Source: Tomocerus qinae (Eukaryota; Arthropoda; Collembola; Entomobryomorpha; Tomoceridae). Taken from it: 64,000 nucleotides of DNA. The stretch is from assembly GCA_020055645.1 (NCBI GenBank), contig CM034546.1, positions 108,132,375 to 108,196,374 of the forward strand. The letters run 5' to 3'. The notes below the pieces were generated by a model. It ran no database searches and was not told where the DNA came from. It worked only from the letters and a program-made list of their open reading frames with translations. This document shows positions 59,078-64,000 of this stretch, one piece after another. Within the stretch, counting starts at the first letter, position 1. Every line of letters begins with the position of its first letter. Both the position numbers and the translations under genes were made by a program.

Positions 59078-60090
59078 CGGGTGAAAAACAAGGAGTATTG
59101 CACCTACCGAAATCCACGCCTAAAGCATTCTTTTATGCAAATAAAGCTGGATTAGGTATTCTATCTTTACGTGCAGCTATTCCCCACATGATAGTCCAGA
59201 GGTTTGGCCGCATGAAAGTGTCAGATAGTACACTTGCTCGCGCAGCATTTAACAGCAAAGTTATACAAGATAAAATTTCTGGTGCAAAGCGGGCCCTAAT
59301 AAGACACGAAGGCAGGCTCATTGACAGTAGGGAAGAGGTGATTAAATATCACCGTGAACTACTGTTTCAAATGGTCGATGGCAAGGCCTTGGAGGAGTTT
59401 AATGGAGTTCCTTGTGCACATGGCTGGATAAGCGATGGCACAAAAAAGATGAGTGGTCAGGTTTATATAGAGTCTCTCAAAATTAGAATCAATGCGTTGC
59501 CAACCCTTGCTAGACGTGCGAGGGGTAAAACCATGGCAAGAGAGTGCTCGGCGGGGTGCAGTAGACCAGAAACCATTCATCATGTGTTACAAGTTTGTCC
59601 GAGGACGCATGACGCTAGAGTCAAACGCCATGACTCCGTAGCTGCATTATTATGTAACTACCTGGAGCAAACAAAAAATACAGTATACAAGGAACCCCAT
59701 ATAACTACTTCCGCTGGGCTACGAAAACCAGATATTTTGGCTGTTAATCAAGCAGGCACAGCACTCTACATCGATGTTCAAATTTGTGGGGAATGGCCTT
59801 TAAGAACTTATCACCGTAAGAAAGTTCAATATTATCGTAATAGTGATTTAGAGGAGTATGCTAGGACCCAAGGCGCATCAGCTGTACAGTGGACTACACT
59901 GATAATATCATACAGAGGCCTTGTATGCAAAGAGTCCTACGTAGGGTTAAAACCATTTGGAATTAATCGCGCCATGCTAACTTCTTTAGTGACACTGTCA
60001 CTAGAGAAAAGCACTTACATTTGGCATATTTTCCAAAGGTCTACGGCCCATGCGTGGTCTAGAAGGAAAAGACCTAGACCAACAATATAA
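59078..60090 (+). pseudogene. R2 protein C-terminal fragment (linker, CCHC, RLE endonuclease)
   Basis: The frame is open and fused upstream to translated 28S sequence (from 59,011), so it has no start of its own. It contains the conserved post-RT linker (FFYANKAGLGILSLRAAIPH), a CCHC zinc knuckle (CSAGC then IHHVLQVC), and the restriction-like endonuclease core PDILAV then ALYIDVQICG with the PD...D catalytic residues, plus downstream lysines. The reverse transcriptase and N-terminal DNA-binding parts are missing. About 337 codons of true R2 sequence, no internal stop, implying a young insertion. Confidence 0.9.
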
Positions 60091-60365
60091 GCCGGCTTCC
60101 TTAATTCCTTAATGATGTGCAAAGAAGGGTAGATCTGTAAAGATAAGAGGCCCGGAGCCTGATCAAGGGCACTTAGGAGAAGTGCGAATCTGCGCGGGGA
60201 TACTGTGGTCCCCGTTTGTCTAAAGGTAGCTCTCTTCAAATGTTGATTTGAGTGATTCCTAAGGCAAATAAAATTCCACGGACAAGAAAATTGTTGGCCG
60301 AATTCTGATTTTTACAAAACCCGGTTCTCGGGATCAGAGAGTGAGGAGTATTTTCCTTAATTTTT
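59078..60365 (+). mobile_element. 5'-truncated R2 retrotransposon at the canonical 28S site
   Basis: Upstream 28S stops at CTTTCTTA and downstream 28S resumes at TAGCCAAATGCC, exactly the R2 target (TTAAGG/TAGCC) with a few bases lost on the 5' side. Only the C-terminal third of the R2 protein and the 3' UTR (60,091-60,365, ending TTCCTTAATTTTT) remain. 5' truncation is the usual outcome of incomplete target-primed reverse transcription. Confidence 0.93.
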
Positions 60366-60423
<58 letters not shown>

Positions 60424-60424
60424 A

Positions 60425-60474
<50 letters not shown>

Positions 60475-60511
60475 GCCCATCGGCGGGGAAAGAAGACCCT
60501 GTTGAGCTTGA
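60366..60511 (+). rRNA. 28S ribosomal RNA fragment between two insertions
   Basis: TAGCCAAATGCCTCGTCATC through the R1 site region (CCCTATCTACTATCTAGCGA, uninterrupted) to AGAAGACCCTGTTGAGCTTG. The segment after GGGCTTGG reads GCCCATCGGCGGGG, unlike the usual CAAAATCAGCGGGG form, a further sign that this unit is degenerating. The following 28S sequence is not found in the window. Confidence 0.92.
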
Positions 60512-60987
60512 ATGGATGAGAGTGGTGCACTCATCATGGGTGAAAAAGCGAAATCGGCGAATAGATCTTCCTCTACTCTTGTGACCACAAACTTGAACGC
60601 ATTTCACTGCGGAGAGACTAGGGAGTTGTCAAAATGGGACTCCTAAGTCAATCCAAAGTAAAAATGATTTGAACGCATTACACTGCGGAGAGACCAGGGA
60701 GTTGTCAAAATGGGACTCCTAAGTCAATCCAAAGTAATAATGAACTGAACGCATTACACTGAGGAGAGACTAGGGAGTTGTCAAAATGGGACTCCTAAGT
60801 CAATCCAAAGTAAAAACTGAGTAATTCGTCCTGATGGTTGGGCGAATTATTCTTCTTCCATTGACACAGTCAATACTTTGGTCACAACAAAAGACCCGGT
60901 CATAGGGGTAGTGGGGATTTATTTCGCTAATTTTTATATGATTACCCAAAGTTGCCACCTAGACTCACTTTAAAGTTCGATTGGTAC
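60512..60987 (+). mobile_element. 476-bp insert at a second 28S site, with three 76-bp repeats
   Basis: Bounded by two copies of a 21-nt 28S segment (60,491-60,511 and 60,988-61,008, beginning AGAAGACCCTGTTGAGCTTG). Contains three tandem 76-bp units starting GAACGCAT at 60,595, 60,671 and 60,747, each with GGGAGTTGTCAAAATGGGAC. No protein frame. It is probably the 3' end of a truncated copy of the element that follows, or a short non-autonomous relative. Confidence 0.7.
60595..60816 (+). repeat. Three tandem 76-bp units in the 28S insert
   Basis: Units share ACTGCGGAGAGACTAGGGAG and CTCCTAAGTCAATCCAAAGT with only a few substitutions. Confidence 0.92.
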
Positions 60988-62006
60988 AGAAGACCCTGTT
61001 GAGCTTGACCCTGTATGCCCCGGTTACGCCGACTTGATCCTTCGGAAGTATTAAGTTACTTGTAACTTAAACTTTTCTGCTTGAGCTCCCTAAGGCTTGG
61101 ACGCCCTTCCAAGGTTGAAAAGTCTAAGAGAGTGAGGAGCACTGCAGGTAGTGTGGTGTCGGAGGTATTGGGCCGGACCTAGAAACTCCGGGAGAAGAAA
61201 CAGACTCTTGGGAAAGAAGCTCTTCGATAACGAGAGCTGACCCTGTGGAGACTGGCTCGACAAGGTTGGATGGAAAGGAGTAGCTTGACACATGACTAGT
61301 GCCATGTTTAGCTAGTCATGTCTCTAGCCATAACACCCTTCAAGTGGCCCCCGCTGTTAACACGCCAGCACGGTCGTGAACAGAATGTTATGGTGTGGGT
61401 ATTAATACCCAACTCCCGGGACGTCAAAGCATGGTACGTGCTTCCGGGAAGTCAAGTCAAGCTGCCGGGACTTAGTAGTGCCGGTAAGGAGTTAGCGATG
61501 TTATGCTGACTTCTGTTATGTATGATGATAAAATCTTCTAAACTAAGTGAAAGTAGGACCTCTCTCTTGACTACCTCTAAAAAAGGTGTAAGTAAAAGTC
61601 AGGATTTGTCCGAAATTAAAACGCCGAAGGTATTAGGCGTGGCGTAATGCACTTGGCAATAAGGGAAGTGCCCAATGAGTACCTATTGACCATGCTTGGG
61701 TTGCAGGAATTAGACAAATGTATTGTACATTGTGGCGAGTGTTCAGTAGCGCTGTATGCATATTGGGCTATGTTGCGCGAAAAACTCCTCTCCTCGTCAC
61801 TCACCGGTCGTTCCTGTACCAACGTCCTCGGACGAAGGGAGTTTCTCTCTCTTCAACAGTAAGGAAACTTTCCCAAGCAAAACCCACCAAATGGCGAAAC
61901 CAGCATCTGGACCCTGTCCGGAGTACCTTCGAAAAAATGAGAGATATTGTCGGGAAAAAGGAAGGGGCTGGTTTTCGGTTCCAGAAAACACAAAAATCAA
62001 ACCACA

Positions 62007-62459
62007 ATGTCGATGTCTCGCGAATTAGTAAAAGGGATAAGTGCGGGCGCCTCTATAGGCCCCTTACTTGGCGGAGTGGTTTTGGATGATCAAAGTCTGA
62101 TCAAGTGTCCTTTTTGTGAAAAAGGATACAAAAACCTGCGTGGTTTGCAAACCCACAAAGGTATGATCCACAAAGGAATGAATGATGACCTAGTGGATCC
62201 TCCGAAAAACATGAGTGGATCGCCTAAATTCACTCGGTGGTCTGAGGAGGAATTGACAATGCTAGCCAAGATCGATTATGAAGTTAGTTCTCTTATCCGG
62301 AACCGGAACGTGGTGATCCACCAACGTTTCAGGGACATGGGTAGTTCAAGAACTATCGAAGCGGTCAGGACCATTGTCAGGGCAAGTAAATCGGGTCGTT
62401 ACGCTACCATCAGAGCCCAACACTTCCAGAAATGGGACGAGGCAAAGGGGAAAAGGTAA
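62007..62459 (+). CDS. R2-type protein N-terminus: zinc finger and Myb domain
   Basis: ATG at 62007 (upstream in-frame codons exist but lack an ATG). One C2H2 finger, CPFCEKGYKNLRGLQTHK...H, then a Myb-like motif starting RWSEEELTMLAKIDYEV, the pair that positions R2 proteins on 28S DNA. Only one finger is seen, as in the R2-D clade. The frame stops at 62459 while the protein sequence appears to continue one frame over from 62432 (KVMRKETPVGAESNTRV, then VPINQWSVGWTRKK) to 62830. Confidence 0.75.
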   Translation: MSMSRELVKGISAGASIGPLLGGVVLDDQSLIKCPFCEKGYKNLRGLQTHKGMIHKGMNDDLVDPPKNMSGSPKFTRWSEEELTMLAKIDYEVSSLIRNRNVVIHQRFRDMGSSRTIEAVRTIVRASKSGRYATIRAQHFQKWDEAKGKR

Positions 62460-62830
62460 TGCGCAAAGAAACTCCTGTAGGAGCCGAAAGCAATACCCGC
62501 GTAACGACGAACAATGCGGTGGTGACGGAGGAGATCAGGTGGCCCCTGATTCCCCAGAACCTGGCTGATGGAGTAGCTGAAGGAGTGTCGGAAAGAACCC
62601 GGAAGGTGCCCATCAACCAATGGAGTGTAGGATGGACGCGGAAGAAAGTGGCTAATGTAAGTTTGTCCCCGGACAAGTCTCAGAGCCAATCCGACGCAAA
62701 CAAGGGAGAAACGAGTACTACTCTAGAGGACGTACTCAAAGAGCTTCTGTCCAAAAAATACAGAAAGGGGGATTTTGCGAAGGAATTGTTGACCAGATGG
62801 TTGAAGTTGCTATCGCGGAGTGTGACATAG
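62432..62830 (+). pseudogene. R2-type protein, linker segment in a shifted frame
   Basis: Overlaps the upstream frame by 28 nt and contains hydrophilic linker sequence ending in TTLEDVLKELLSKKY. The stop at 62830 lies inside the next frame, which is open from before 62,760. Two frame changes in the same direction within 350 nt suggest a damaged copy. Confidence 0.6.
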
Positions 62831-64000
62831 ATGTCGAACTAAACTCCTACTTTGAAAAGTGGGGAGCATCCTACGAGAAAAAGAAGAGGAAGGTTCGGAA
62901 GCCAGCTTCTGACCAACCTCGAAATGTTCTCACAGGAAGACAGTTGCGCCGGTTAATGTACAAGCGCCAAAGAGAGGCATGGAAATGTAACCGAGCAAAA
63001 CTGGCCCGAGACATCTTGAATGACAACCTCCACTCAAAGGGACGACCCGATGAGATCGATGGCTTCTTTGAACACTGGAATAGCACCTTTGTGAAGAGTA
63101 CCTCTGAAACGGACACTAGTAACATGAGTAAGACCCAGGAGGAGTATAATGTGTGGCTTCCTGTAAGCACTGACGAAATTAAGAGTGCGCTTAGTTCGAC
63201 AGGTGCTAGGACAAGCAACGGACCAGATGGGATCCCTGTAAAGGACCTGAAAGGAAGTCCGGTGCGAATCCTACAAAAACTGATGAACTTGATCATATAC
63301 AGTGGGAAAATTCCTGCGTGCATGAAAAAGTCCAATACAGTTTTCATCCCCAAAAAGGATGAATGTGTCCAACCTACTGACTTCAGACCAATTTCGATTA
63401 CTTCCACCTTCATGAGACTATTTCACAAAATCTTGGCAAGGAGAATCGTTTCGAAGGCAAAATTCGATTACAGACAAAAGGCTTTCCTCCCAATAGATGG
63501 TTGCGCTGAGAACATTGTTCTTTTAGAGGCGGTGATTCGGGAAGCAAGAAGGCAAACTTCTTCGCTCTATACAGCCACTCTGGACATGCGCAACGCTTAT
63601 GGGTCGGTTAACCATGAAGCTGTGATCAAAGCCCTAGAATGCAACGGTGCATGCCCTGCATTAGTGGAATACGTCTCTGACTTGTATAAAGAGTTCTACA
63701 CAACGATTGTGGATCATGGTTCGGAATGTCAAATAAAGGTAGAGAGAGGTGTTCTCCAAGGAGATCCACTCTCGCCTGTCCTGTTCAATATGGTAATAGA
63801 TCAGCTCCTTCGGAAAATTCCGGACGAGGTTGGCTTCCCGCTAACAGTATCTACGAAAGTGAACGGACAAGCCTTTGCCGACGATTTGAACCTAATGTCC
63901 CAATCTGCGGTAGGCTTGCATACGAGCCTTAGAATCATCGGCGAAACAGGTGCTCCTTGGGGGTTAACGTTCAACGCAAAAAAGTGTAGTTATCTAGCGT
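62765..64000 (+). CDS. R2-type reverse transcriptase (runs off the window)
   Basis: Open without a stop to the window edge, over 400 codons. Landmarks: TGARTSNGPDGIPVKDL (finger motif), NTVFIPKKDE and DFRPISITSTFMRLFHKILA (typical of R2), motif A LDMRNAYGSVNHEA, motif B RGVLQGDPLSPVLFNMVID, motif C FADD in place of the common YADD, and WGLTFNAKKCSYLA. The order and spacing match R2 rather than R1. Catalytic aspartates are all present. The CCHC and endonuclease parts would lie beyond 64,000. Confidence 0.9.

Larger units (their letters stand above)
61009..64000 (+). mobile_element. Second R2-clade element, at a non-R2 28S site (3' end beyond window)
   Basis: Starts directly after the second copy of the 28S target segment. 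It has a ~1-kb leader (61,009-62,006) and an R2-type protein split over three frames. The leader contains a diverged copy of 28S sequence (61,060-61,215, resembling 58,455-58,585) and a 9-bp-stem hairpin at 61,291-61,320 (CATGACTAG/CTAGTCATG). The insertion point is ~145 nt downstream of the R2 site and ~70 nt downstream of the R1 site. Confidence 0.75.

Overview
The window is eukaryotic nuclear DNA, most likely from an arthropod. Evidence: spliced genes with short GT-AG introns; a Twist bHLH gene with its WR tail; a chemosensory-type ionotropic receptor (family confined to protostomes); and a eukaryotic 18S-5.8S-28S unit whose 28S carries R2-class retrotransposons at the classical arthropod site. 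The 18S is about 1.81 kb, which would suit a chelicerate or another non-insect arthropod, but I cannot fix the lineage by eye.

Layout. 1-8.1 kb is a thicket of inverted-repeat (foldback) transposons, several nested. The clearest is a foldback-type element (5180-8098) with a perfect 9-bp target duplication; a second palindromic element (6546-7657, TA duplication) sits in its right arm. 8.9-16.6 kb is a six-exon NOL11 gene whose ~5 kb third intron holds a decayed PIF/Harbinger transposon and two foldbacks. 18.6-19.5 kb is an intronless secreted alpha-carbonic anhydrase (minus strand). 24.2-26.7 kb is a three-exon twist gene. 27.4-38.2 kb has no gene I can support. 38.2-39.9 kb carries three short foldbacks, one a deletion derivative of the 5.2-kb element. 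40.4-41.5 kb is an intronless-coding NFATC2IP/Rad60-like gene with two SUMO-like domains. 42.1-50.7 kb (minus) is an ionotropic receptor gene whose first intron contains a DIRS retrotransposon (45.1-50.4 kb) with uninterrupted reverse transcriptase/RNase H and tyrosine recombinase frames. 50.7-53.9 kb is the approach to the rDNA.

The ribosomal DNA starts at 53,937: 18S, ITS1, 5.8S, ITS2, 28S. The 28S is interrupted twice: by a 5'-truncated R2 at the canonical R2 site (59,078-60,365), and, about 145 nt further down, by a 476-bp insert followed by the 5' part of a second R2-clade element running off the window. This second site is flanked by 21-bp repeats of 28S sequence, and the second element's leader contains a diverged copy of an upstream 28S segment. 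It is the most interesting part of the window.

The host genes (ribosome biogenesis, pH/CO2 chemistry, mesoderm patterning, genome stability, chemosensation) have no evident common pathway. What unites the window is dense, layered insertion of inverted-repeat and tyrosine-recombinase elements between, and in introns of, otherwise intact genes, ending in an rDNA unit that looks non-functional.
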